This document shows positions 17,440 to 24,962 of a DNA stretch of 64,000 nucleotides, piece by piece. Each line of letters starts with the position of its first letter. Position 1 is the first letter of the stretch. The DNA comes from Actinopolyspora saharensis (GTDB lineage: Bacteria; Actinomycetota; Actinomycetes; Mycobacteriales; Pseudonocardiaceae): assembly GCF_900100925.1 (NCBI RefSeq), contig NZ_FNKO01000002.1:2170001-2234000 (forward strand), written 5' to 3'. The notes beneath the pieces were generated by a model. The model worked only from the letters and a program-made list of their open reading frames with translations, made no database searches and was not told the origin of the DNA. The position numbers and the translations under genes were made by a program.

Positions 17440-19119
17440 GTGACTGACACCTTCGATCGTGTGACGGCACTCGATTCCGCTCAGATCGACGCTGCTCAGA
17501 ACGACGACGCTGCCCAGAACAACGCTGCCCAGAACAACGCTGCCCAGAACAACGCTGCCCAGAACAACGCTGCCCAGAACAACGCTGCCCAGAACAACGC
17601 TGCCCAGAACAACGCTGCCGAGCCCGGTGTCACCGCCCGGCAGTGGGTGCGCGCGATCCGCGAGACGCTGTTGGCGTCCGTGCTGGTACTGGTGTCCGGC
17701 TACCTCGGAGTGGTCGTGCTGCTCTGGTGCGTCGTGGGAAGTGCCCCGCGGGCCGAGCTCGCCTGGCCCGCCGTGCTCGTGGCCGCCGTGCCGGGGTGGC
17801 TGGCCGCTTTCCAGATCCCCCTGCACATCCAGGGGGCGCCCCTGACGGCGCTGCCGCTGCTGCCCACCGCGCTGGCGGCGACGCTGATCGCGTGGGCCGC
17901 CGCGAAGGTGGCGCGGCGGGCACGACTGCGCAAGCCGGAACAGCTGCTGCCAGTGATCGTCGTGATGGGGCTGTCCCACGCGTTGCTCGGCCTCTCGTTC
18001 GCCCTGCTGCTCGGCACCGACGGTTCGCCGGTGCGCGCCGCCCCGTGGCGGGCCTTCGCCCACTGCGGCGCGACAGCCTCTCTCGCGGCTTTCGTGGGCA
18101 CCGTGGACAGGTGCGGGGTCCTCTACCTGCTGTGGCAGCGCCTCTCCCGCCCGACGTGGCTGGCCCTGCGCGCGGGGGTGCTGGCCTCGGCCCTGGTGGT
18201 CGCGGCCGGGGCACTGGTGTTCCTGGGCGCTTTCTGCGCGAGCCTGCCCGAGCTGCAGGAGCGTTCGGCCGAGCTGGGCAGCGTGGGAGCAGGCCTGGGG
18301 GCGTCCCTGCTCGCGGTGCTGTACGTGCCGAACGCGGTCGTCGGTGGTTGGTCCTTCGCCACCGGCGCGGGTTTCACGATGGGCGAGACCACGTTCACCC
18401 CGTTCGGAGGGGCGCTGCCGGAGCCGCTTCCGGTGCTGCCGCTGTTCGGCGTGCTGCCCGCGGAGCCCCCGCCCGGGTGGCTGGCCGGGGTGCTCGCGGT
18501 TCCCGCGCTCGTCGGGGTGGCGCTCGGGGTGCACTGCACGCGGGGCACCACCCGGGAGGACGGCAGGATGCGCGTGCTCGCTCTCGCGACGGTGCCGGTG
18601 GCGCTGTTCGTGCTCTCGCTGGCCCTGCTGGCCGGGGGCGGTTTGGGCGGGAGTCACGGTCCCCTCGGGCTGCGTCCCGTGCTCGCGGCCCTGGCCACGG
18701 TCGGATGGGTGGCCACGGGGGGTGGCTCGACCGTGTGGCTGCTCGGAGCGCGGAGTCCCGCGGACCGGGAGCAGGACGCGGTCGGGGCCCCGTGGGCGGA
18801 CCCGAAGCGCAGCGGTTCGGAGGAGCGGGACGAGTCCGCGGAGTGGGATCCCGCGGAGGAGTCCGCCGAGGTTTCGGAGCCTCCGGAGGGTCAGGATCCG
18901 CCGGAGGACGAGGGCCCCGCCGAAGCGGATCCCTCCGAGGAGGAACTGCTCGAAGTGGAGGATCCGGATGCGGATCGGGACGTCGAGGAGGTCGACGACG
19001 CGGGCACTCCGGAGTCCGATGAGGCCGTTCCGGTGGGCGTGCGCGGGGACGATTCCTCCACGGGAAGCGGCGCGGACCCGTACGGCGTGGCCGCGACCTC
19101 CGAGGCCGGCCCCGGCTGA
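17440..19119 (+). CDS. perM: PerM-like (DUF6350) cell-division membrane protein with N-terminal pentapeptide repeat
   Basis: Counterpart by position of M. tuberculosis Rv0955 (PerM), a membrane protein linked to division-site stability and persistence; assignment rests on synteny and topology. 559 aa: an N-terminal segment carries seven exact AAQNN repeats (residues 24-58), then about ten hydrophobic spans up to about residue 450, then an acidic Glu/Asp/Pro-rich tail of about 110 residues. The GTG at 17440 has no good ribosome site, and a downstream GTG (VTARQWVRAIRE, near 17629) just after the repeat could be the functional start; then the repeat would be 5' leader. It lies upstream of purN-purH, as in mycobacteria. 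Confidence 0.78.
   Translation: MTDTFDRVTALDSAQIDAAQNDDAAQNNAAQNNAAQNNAAQNNAAQNNAAQNNAAQNNAAEPGVTARQWVRAIRETLLASVLVLVSGYLGVVVLLWCVVGSAPRAELAWPAVLVAAVPGWLAAFQIPLHIQGAPLTALPLLPTALAATLIAWAAAKVARRARLRKPEQLLPVIVVMGLSHALLGLSFALLLGTDGSPVRAAPWRAFAHCGATASLAAFVGTVDRCGVLYLLWQRLSRPTWLALRAGVLASALVVAAGALVFLGAFCASLPELQERSAELGSVGAGLGASLLAVLYVPNAVVGGWSFATGAGFTMGETTFTPFGGALPEPLPVLPLFGVLPAEPPPGWLAGVLAVPALVGVALGVHCTRGTTREDGRMRVLALATVPVALFVLSLALLAGGGLGGSHGPLGLRPVLAALATVGWVATGGGSTVWLLGARSPADREQDAVGAPWADPKRSGSEERDESAEWDPAEESAEVSEPPEGQDPPEDEGPAEADPSEEELLEVEDPDADRDVEEVDDAGTPESDEAVPVGVRGDDSSTGSGADPYGVAATSEAGPG
17509..17613 (+). repeat. 15-bp tandem repeat, seven perfect copies (VNTR)
   Basis: The unit GCTGCCCAGAACAAC repeats seven times without a mismatch, preceded by a diverged copy. 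A 15-bp unit keeps the reading frame and encodes AAQNN. Perfect identity points to recent slippage. Confidence 0.95.
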
Positions 19120-19299
19120 GCGATCCCGCCGGGCCGGAACACGGAGAGTGCTGAGGGCGACACCACTCGGGTGGGGACCTGCCTGTGAGGGTCGTGAACA
19201 GGGCGCTTAGTCTGCGTGTGACATCAAGCGGAACCCTCAGGCCGTCGTCAGGAGTGCACACTGAGCGCCCCACTCCCCACCGCCACGGAGCAGCAGAAC

Positions 19300-21522
19300 G
19301 TGTCGCCGGAGGAAGCTGAATCCGGCGTCCGGAGTTTCCGACCGTCCCGCCCCGTGCGGGTGGTCGTCCTGGTTTCCGGTTCCGGCAGCCTGCTGCAGGC
19401 GTTGCTGGACGCCGTCGAAGACCCGGACTATCCGGTGCGAGTGGTCGCGGTGGGCGCGGACCGCACTGGTACGACCGGGACGGAACGGGCCGAACGCGCG
19501 GGTGTTCCCACGTTCACCTGCCGGTTGAAGGACTACTCGGACAGGCAGGAGTGGGACCGGGCCCTCGCCGAGGAGTGCGCTGCCCACCAGCCGGACCTGG
19601 TGGTCTCGGCCGGCTTCATGAAACTCGTCGGCCCCGACTTCCTCGCCCGCTTCGGGGGGCGCTACCTGAACAGCCATCCCGCGCTGCTGCCCTCGTTCCC
19701 CGGTATGCACGGCGTCCGCGACGCGCTGGAATACGGCGTCCGGGTGACCGGCTGTACCTTGTTCGTCGTCGACGAAGGGGTGGACACCGGACCGATCCTG
19801 GCTCAGCAGGCGGTCGAGGTGCTTCCCGATGACGACGAGCGGACTCTGCACGAACGAATCAAGGCCGAGGAACGGCGGACGCTGGTGCGAACGCTGGAAC
19901 GGCTGGCAGAGCACGGCTGGACCGTGCGGGGACGAAAGGTGAGTATCGGCGTGACCACGAACTCGCAACAGCGGCGGCCGGTGCGGCGCGCGTTGATCGG
20001 GGTCTCGGACAAGGCGGGTCTGCTTGAACTGGCCACCAGTCTGCACGCGGCCGGTGTGGAGATCGTCTCCACCGGCGGCACCGCCCGGACGATCTCGGAG
20101 GCCGGTGTGCCCGTGACCCCGGTCGAGGAGGTCACGGGGTTCCCCGAGGCGTTGGACGGTCGGGTCAAGACCCTCCACCCGCGGGTGCACGCCGGGCTGC
20201 TGGCGGACCAGCGCAAGCGGGAACACGTCGACCAGCTGAGTGAGCTCGACATTCCCGCCTTCGACCTGCTCGTGGTCAACCTGTACCCGTTCACGCGGAC
20301 GGTCGAGTCCGGGGCGGACTCGGAGGAGGTCGTCGAGAACATCGACATCGGTGGCCCCGCCATGGTGCGCGCGGCGGCCAAGAACCACGCGAGCACGGCC
20401 GTGGTGGTGGAACCGAACAAGTACGACTGGGTGGTGCAACGAGTCCGCGACGGCGGCTTCGACTTCACCGAGCGGGCCGAGCTGGCCGCGGAGGCCTTCC
20501 GGCACACCGCCTCCTACGACGTGGCCGTCGCGAGCTGGATGACCGGGAAGAACAGCCCGGAGGAGGAGAGCTTCCCCGGCTGGATGGGGGAGACGTGGCA
20601 GCGGCGCAGCGCGCTGCGCTACGGCGAGAACCCGCACCAGCCGGCCGCGCTGTACGTCTCGGGCGGGGAGGCGACCGGTCTCGCCGCGGCGGCGCAGCTG
20701 CACGGCAAGGAGATGTCCTACAACAACTACGTGGACGCCGACGCGGCCTGGCGGGCAGCGCACGATCACGAGCGGACCTGCGTCGCCGTGGTCAAGCACG
20801 CCAACCCCTGCGGGATCGCGGTCTCGGAAGGCGGCGACGTCGCCGAGGCGCACCGCAAGGCGCACGAGTGCGACCCGGTCAGCGCCTTCGGGGGCGTGAT
20901 CGCCACGAACAGCGAGGTCTCGGTCGCGATGGCGGAGCAGATCGCCGAGGTGTTCACCGAGGTCGTGGTCGCTCCGAGCTACGCCGAGGGCGCGCTGGAA
21001 GTGCTCACGCGCAAGAAGAACGTGCGCATCCTGACCACTCAGCCGCCGCGCGGTGGGCGGGTCGAGATGCGCGCGATCTCGGGCGGCCTGCTGGTGCAGG
21101 GCGCCGACGCGATCGACGCCTCCGGGGACGACCCGGCCAACTGGACGCTGGCCGCCGGAGAACCCGTGGACGAGGCCACGCTGCGGGACCTGGCCTTCGC
21201 CTGGCACACCTGCCGCGCGGTGAAGTCGAACGCGATCCTGCTCGCGGACGACGGCGCCACGGTCGGTGTCGGGATGGGTCAGGTCAACCGCGTGGACGCG
21301 GCCAGGCTCGCGGTCTCCCGCGCCGGGGACCGGGTGCGTGGCTCGGTGGCCGCTTCGGACGCCTTCTTCCCGTTCCCGGACGGGTTGCAGGTGCTGCTGG
21401 ACGCCGGGGTGCGCGCGGTGGTGCAGCCCGGTGGTTCGGTGCGCGACGAGGAGGTGAGCTCGGCGGCCGCCGCCGCCGGTGTTCCGCTCTACCTGACCGG
21501 GACCAGGCACTTCGCCCACTGA
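19300..21522 (+). CDS. purN-purH: PurN-PurH fusion: GAR formyltransferase plus AICAR formyltransferase/IMP cyclohydrolase
   Basis: One uninterrupted 740-aa frame carries two purine enzymes usually encoded separately. Residues 1-213 are Pur[13 protein letters not shown] binds 5'-phosphate, [10 protein letters not shown] holds the catalytic Asn/His and EGVDTGPI the Asp. From about residue 225 comes PurH: the IMP cyclohydrolase domain ([26 protein letters not shown]) and the AICAR transformylase domain ([25 protein letters not shown]). No stop separates them; possible internal starts GTG 19939 and GTG 19951 lie at the joint. GTG 19300 is the chosen start (ACGGAG 9 nt upstream); a CTG at 19261 after AGGAG is an alternative. 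It lies downstream of the perM-like gene. Confidence 0.88.
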   Translation: MSPEEAESGVRSFRPSRPVRVVVLVSGSGSLLQALLDAVEDPDYPVRVVAVGADRTGTTGTERAERAGVPTFTCRLKDYSDRQEWDRALAEECAAHQPDLVVSAGFMKLVGPDFLARFGGRYLNSHPALLPSFPGMHGVRDALEYGVRVTGCTLFVVDEGVDTGPILAQQAVEVLPDDDERTLHERIKAEERRTLVRTLERLAEHGWTVRGRKVSIGVTTNSQQRRPVRRALIGVSDKAGLLELATSLHAAGVEIVSTGGTARTISEAGVPVTPVEEVTGFPEALDGRVKTLHPRVHAGLLADQRKREHVDQLSELDIPAFDLLVVNLYPFTRTVESGADSEEVVENIDIGGPAMVRAAAKNHASTAVVVEPNKYDWVVQRVRDGGFDFTERAELAAEAFRHTASYDVAVASWMTGKNSPEEESFPGWMGETWQRRSALRYGENPHQPAALYVSGGEATGLAAAAQLHGKEMSYNNYVDADAAWRAAHDHERTCVAVVKHANPCGIAVSEGGDVAEAHRKAHECDPVSAFGGVIATNSEVSVAMAEQIAEVFTEVVVAPSYAEGALEVLTRKKNVRILTTQPPRGGRVEMRAISGGLLVQGADAIDASGDDPANWTLAAGEPVDEATLRDLAFAWHTCRAVKSNAILLADDGATVGVGMGQVNRVDAARLAVSRAGDRVRGSVAASDAFFPFPDGLQVLLDAGVRAVVQPGGSVRDEEVSSAAAAAGVPLYLTGTRHFAH

Positions 21523-21560
21523 GCGGGTTCCCGCGCGCCTTGCGATGTTCGCTCGCGGGG

Positions 21561-21593
21561 TCGGCGGCGGCTCCACCGGGGAACCGCCGCCGA
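21561..21593. terminator. Bidirectional hairpin between purH and DUF1963 gene
   Basis: Arms TCGGCGGCGG and CCGCCGCCGA pair perfectly over 10 bp around a 13-nt loop. They lie between the convergent genes ending at 21522 and 21606. Confidence 0.7.
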
Positions 21594-21605
21594 TTCGTCA
21601 GAGGC

Positions 21606-22400
21606 TCAGCGGCACTGCGTTGCTCCATAAGCCTTGTCGAAGTCGCCCGCGCGTAGGTCCTGTTCCTTGATGACGATGTAGAGGGAGTTGGAGGGGCCGC
21701 CGAAGTCGAAGTGCCGGTTTCCGCCGCTCAGTTCGAGCAGCAGATGCGCTTTTTCGGTGCCGTGGAACATCGTGGCCTGTTGCCAGCTCGGGAATCCGCC
21801 CATCAGGTGGCCGAAGAACCGCTCGTCCTTTTTCGGGTCGCCGCTGTCGCTCTCGGCGATTGACTTGTGCGCGTAGTTCAACTGGCCGCTCAATTCCAGG
21901 TCCTCGAGTTCCTGCGCCAGATCCGGCGCCAGCCTTTCGAGATCCTCGTCGCCCGGAGCCGTGAGAACGGTGCGTCCGTTCAGTGCTTCTTCCGCGTGAC
22001 GTTGGACGCCTTCGGGTGGGGAGGTTGTCACGGCGGTCGCGGGATCCGCGTGCATCACCTTGGCGCCACAGCTATAACCCGACTTGGCGAAGAAGTTGAG
22101 CACGCCGTGGTGGGGCAGCAGTCCGTCGGGATGCATCGGGCCGACGACCGCGAGGTCGACGACCATGGCCGGCTCGAGCGGGATTTCCGGGTGCTTGTAA
22201 TCGTACGGCCATCCGGTGCCCGGGGGTAGCAGCGCGTCGCCACCGAAGCGGGAGATTCCCAGTGGTTCGCCGATGTCGCTGTTCGTGCACATCTCGACCC
22301 CGGTGTGCGCGAACGCCGTGATTCGTTCGGCCAGTGAGGTGCCCACGTGGCGGGCCAGGTTCCGGGTCATGCGCTCGCGTCGCTGTTCCGGATCGATCAT
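21606..22400 (-). CDS. DUF1963 (YwqG-like) protein
   Basis: 264 aa starting MIDPEQRRERMTRNLARHVG. Family features are the N-terminal SRFGGDALLPPGTGWP, the central PLEPAMVVDLAVVGPM, GVLNFFA, and the C-terminal GGNRHFDFGGPSNSLYIVIK. DUF1963 proteins are soluble, have a known fold (YwqG) but no established function; some occur near toxin systems. ATG 22400 is used; the frame continues upstream through the neighbouring gene only by chance. It is transcribed in the same direction as the NmrA-like gene, 62 bp downstream of it, so they may be co-transcribed. Confidence 0.82.
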   Translation of the reverse strand: MIDPEQRRERMTRNLARHVGTSLAERITAFAHTGVEMCTNSDIGEPLGISRFGGDALLPPGTGWPYDYKHPEIPLEPAMVVDLAVVGPMHPDGLLPHHGVLNFFAKSGYSCGAKVMHADPATAVTTSPPEGVQRHAEEALNGRTVLTAPGDEDLERLAPDLAQELEDLELSGQLNYAHKSIAESDSGDPKKDERFFGHLMGGFPSWQQATMFHGTEKAHLLLELSGGNRHFDFGGPSNSLYIVIKEQDLRAGDFDKAYGATQCR

Positions 22401-22462
22401 GGAGCTACTTTCGCATCCACCTCCGACGGAGCCGGGACTTCCCGGGATCGAGAGCGCTGCTG

Positions 22463-23380
22463 TCAGGTGGTGCCCGTTCCCTGGAGCCAGATGTGCCAGG
22501 GCTGGGCGGCGACCCACCGCGCGATCGGTGTCGTTGTGATCCCGAGCTCGCGCCGCACGGTGTCGTGATCGGCGACGAACAGTTCCGAGTCCGGCTCCTC
22601 GGCCAGCCAGCGGTAGATACCGCCGACGCCGGAAGCTGCTTCCGGGCCCATCACCCGGCCGAGCCTGCTCTCGAACTCGCCGACCTCCTGCGGCCGGAAG
22701 ACGATCCGCCGGCCCGTTCCCCGGGAGAACTCCGCGGCGAGCTCGGCGCCGGTGACCGCTTCCGGACCGCCGATGCGCAGCGTGGTGTTCTCCAGGCCCT
22801 CCCGGTGCAGCGCGGCGACCGTGGCTGCGGCGAGGTCGTCGTGGGACAGCCAGGAGACCCGCAGGTCGGCGGGCAGCGGGTAGGACAGCACGCCGTCCCC
22901 GGCCAGTTCGGGACCGTTCCAGGGGCTGAATATGTTGTCCAGGTACACCGGCGGGCGTAAGGTGACCACGGGTAGTCCGCTGTCGCGGAGGATGGCCTCC
23001 GCGATTCGTCTGGTGTCGTAGGCCGCGTACGAGGTGTCGGTGTCCGGCACCGGTGTGTTGGTGTTGTAGACCAGTCGACGAACGTTCGCCTCGCGGGCGG
23101 CTGTCACGATGTTGTTGGCGTAGGTCTCGATCGTTGCCACGTCGAACACCAGCGGGAGCACCACCGAGGCGTGGGTGACTCCCTCGAACGCCTCGCGCAC
23201 CGCGTTGCGGTCGGCCAGGTCGCCGTGTGCGGTCGGGACACCGCCGGTTCCCCGGTTCGGCGCACCACTTCCCCGCGTGAACCCCCTGACCTCGTGACCT
23301 CCCGCTCGCAGGGCGCGCGCCACGGCGCCCCCCTGGAAGCCGTTCGAACCGATCACCAGGTGTGCGTCCTTCTCGGTCAC
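22463..23380 (-). CDS. NmrA-like NAD(P)-binding protein
   Basis: A 305-aa atypical short-chain dehydrogenase/NmrA family protein. The dinucleotide-binding motif GSNGFQGGAVARAL is near residue 10; a long family-type segment follows (LVYNTNTPVPDTDTSYAAYD), with VTLRPPVYLDNI near 150. Such proteins are NAD(P)H sensors or quinone/sugar reductases; no substrate can be assigned. GTG 23380 has GGGAGG 7 nt upstream. The promoter region, about 185 bp upstream, includes an inverted repeat (23505) and a LexA box (23566), so SOS control of this gene is possible. Confidence 0.8.
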   Translation of the reverse strand: MTEKDAHLVIGSNGFQGGAVARALRAGGHEVRGFTRGSGAPNRGTGGVPTAHGDLADRNAVREAFEGVTHASVVLPLVFDVATIETYANNIVTAAREANVRRLVYNTNTPVPDTDTSYAAYDTRRIAEAILRDSGLPVVTLRPPVYLDNIFSPWNGPELAGDGVLSYPLPADLRVSWLSHDDLAAATVAALHREGLENTTLRIGGPEAVTGAELAAEFSRGTGRRIVFRPQEVGEFESRLGRVMGPEAASGVGGIYRWLAEEPDSELFVADHDTVRRELGITTTPIARWVAAQPWHIWLQGTGTT

Positions 23381-23504
23381 TCGACGTCCTCCCGCGGCTA
23401 GGGGTTCCCCGTGCCACCATTCCGTCAGATGTGGACAGCCGATCGAAGACTTCGTTGTCGTTTCGTGATCTCGGTGAGCGATCCCCAAGCAGCTCCGCGG
23501 TGTT

Positions 23505-23526
23505 CGATCACCAGTTCGAGTGATCG
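23505..23526. promoter_or_regulatory. Inverted repeat CGATCAC-N8-GTGATCG
   Basis: Perfect 7-bp arms with an 8-nt spacer, 125-146 bp upstream of the NmrA-like gene and 40 bp from the LexA box. An operator or hairpin; regulator unknown. Confidence 0.4.
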
Positions 23527-23565
23527 TCTTGACCCGGGCATTCGGGTGCGGTTTACTGGACCTGT

Positions 23566-23581
23566 TCGAACAGACGTTCGA
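23566..23581. promoter_or_regulatory. LexA-binding SOS box (TCGAAC-N4-GTTCGA)
   Basis: TCGAACAGACGTTCGA matches the actinobacterial SOS box TCGAAC-N4-GTTCGA perfectly in all 12 specified bases. It lies downstream of TTGACC/TTTACT promoter-like hexamers on the plus strand and about 186 bp upstream of the minus-strand NmrA-like start. Confidence 0.75.
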
Positions 23582-23894
23582 ACGATTCGGTGGCCGGCGT
23601 CGGGGGTCGGCCACCCTCACGGGGAGCACGCCGTGTCGGGTGCGGCGTGTGGACGACGGTCGTCACCGTGGTGGCCGGTGCCGGAAGTTCGGGGTTGCGG
23701 CACCGGTCCGGGGAACACGGGGACGTCTGCGGTGTCGTTTTCGAACACCGCGCGGGACGGCCACGGCTTCGCGGGTGTGCCCGGCCGTCCCGCTCCCCGG
23801 GAGCCACGCCGGGGCGCCGATGTCGGCGACGCGGCGAATGTCGAATATGTCGTACCGGCACTGTCCGGAAACGGGCGAGGGCTACCATCCGGGC

Positions 23895-24365
23895 GTGGCC
23901 GAAAACGACTCCATGGATCACACGGAGCCGAGTTTCGAGATCGGCAAAGACGGGCTGGGCGGTATCGTCGTAGGTATGGACGGTAGCCCGGCCAGCTTTC
24001 ATGCCGCGGCATGGGCGGCGGGCCTTGCTCGGCGCGAGCGGTCTCGTCTGGTGCTCGTCTACGTCGAAGCGGTGGGAGGAGTGGCCTACTGGTCACCGAT
24101 GGGCGTGGCCGTGGCCAGTGAAGCCGCCGAGAGCCTCGTGGCCGATCTGAAGCAGGAACTGGTCACCCACCTGAAATGGATCGACATCGACTGGGACTTC
24201 GTCCACCACCGGGGTGACCCGGCAGTGGGACTGGAACAGGTGGCCGAGGAGTACCGCTCCGACCTCATCGTCGTCGGCCGCTCCCGCAGACGCGGCGGAC
24301 TGCTCGGAACAGTGCCCGCGACGTTGGTGGTTGAGGCTGTGCGGCCCGTTGTTGTCGTCCCCTGA
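23895..24365 (+). CDS. Universal stress protein (UspA family), single domain
   Basis: A 156-aa cytoplasmic stress protein of the UspA fold. After about 25 hydrophilic residues, the domain starts GGIVVGMDGSPASFHAAAWA and ends VVEAVRPVVVVP. The nucleotide-binding loop expected as G-x2-G-x9-G-S/T reads GRSRRRGGLLGTVPATL, so the second half of the motif is degenerate and ATP binding is doubtful. GTG 23895 follows TACCAT by 6 nt (leaderless type); ATG 23913 is an alternative. It may respond to stress, but no regulator site is clearly its own; the LexA box lies 314 bp upstream. Confidence 0.85.
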   Translation: MAENDSMDHTEPSFEIGKDGLGGIVVGMDGSPASFHAAAWAAGLARRERSRLVLVYVEAVGGVAYWSPMGVAVASEAAESLVADLKQELVTHLKWIDIDWDFVHHRGDPAVGLEQVAEEYRSDLIVVGRSRRRGGLLGTVPATLVVEAVRPVVVVP

Positions 24366-24371
24366 AGAGAA

Positions 24372-24550
24372 GGAGAGTCGGCGGGGCCTTCTGCTTGGGT
24401 GGTCACTTGGCGGAACCTCAGTCGGCGCCCGGCTGCGGGTGCCCCGACATCGGGTAGCGACCTACACAACGTCGGTGCCGTCCTCGCCGGGCACTCGACT
24501 GAGAACCCGCGGCGGTGCCGACTGCGCAGGCTCAAAGCGCTCGCGTTGGA
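24372..24550 (+). repeat. Dispersed repeat family A, copy 2
   Basis: Collinear with copy 1 at 10.35-10.52 kb: AGAGTCGGCGG, then CTTGGCGGAACCTC, CTGCGGGTGCCCCGA, CGGGTAGCG, GAGAACCCGCGG, and finally AGCGCTCGCGTTGGA. Spacer sequence has diverged. Like copy 1, it starts within a few bases after a gene's stop codon. Confidence 0.6.
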
Positions 24551-24588
24551 GCGGCGGGTTTCCGAGAGCTCAGGTTTTCCGGGAACTC

Positions 24589-24760
24589 GAGTTGCGTGGC
24601 TGGCCGTCAGCCGGCACGTGAGTCGGCGCCTTGCTGTGTTGGGCACGCTCTTGAGTAGCGACCTACGCGGCGAGCGGCCCGGCCTTGCAATGCATCCGAC
24701 TCACGCACCGGAGCTTCTCGTTCTGCGTGGGCTGAAGCGCTCGCGTTGGGGTGGAGGCTT
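24589..24760 (+). repeat. Dispersed repeat family A, degenerate copy 3
   Basis: Retains GAGTCGGCGCC, GAGTAGCGACCTAC and AAGCGCTCGCGTTGG in the same order as copy 2, with poor matches elsewhere. Confidence 0.35.
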
Positions 24761-24791
24761 TTCTGGGACTGGCTTGGCGTAGGTGGTCCCG

Positions 24792-24873
24792 GGCGGAACC
24801 TTGGTCGGCGCCCGGCTGCGGGTGCCCCGAGGTCGGGTAGTGGTCCGGGATTCGTACGATCTCGCGCGAAACG
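24792..24873 (+). repeat. Dispersed repeat family A, copy 4
   Basis: GGCGGAACCTTGGTCGGCGC, then CTGCGGGTGCCCCGAGGTCG, GGTAGTGGTCCGGG and TCGCGCGAAACG. It is very close to copy 1 over about 80 bp. Copies 2-4 together fill the 600-bp gap between the stress-protein gene and the TNT-toxin gene. Confidence 0.6.
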
Positions 24874-24962
24874 CTCCAGCACGTGGTCCGGGAGCACGCT
24901 GCGCGCGGTCGCGGGGCGGAACGTCCTCCCGCGACCGCGCGCCACCGGTCGGCTCGGGGCCG

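Larger units (their letters stand above)
23381..23894. other. Intergenic region with regulatory sites, no secure gene
   Basis: 514 bp between the divergent NmrA-like and stress-protein genes. It holds an inverted repeat at 23505, a LexA-type box at 23566, and a possible plus-strand promoter (TTGACC at 23529-23534, then TTTACT at 23552). Frames here are Arg/Gly/Pro-rich and unconvincing, so the target of the LexA box is uncertain. Confidence 0.5.

Noticed and set aside
17509..17613. CRISPR-like array
   Set aside because: Units are 15 bp, contiguous without spacers, and encode protein repeats.
22401..23420. DUF1963 and the upstream region as one 604-aa protein
   Set aside because: The frame is open by chance across the NmrA-like gene, which has its own ribosome site and conserved motif in another frame.
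23590..24002. An SOS-controlled ORF directly downstream of the LexA box
   Set aside because: Candidate frames (e.g. from GTG 23632) are Arg/Gly/Pro-rich, overlap the stress-protein start and lack ribosome sites or leaderless boxes.
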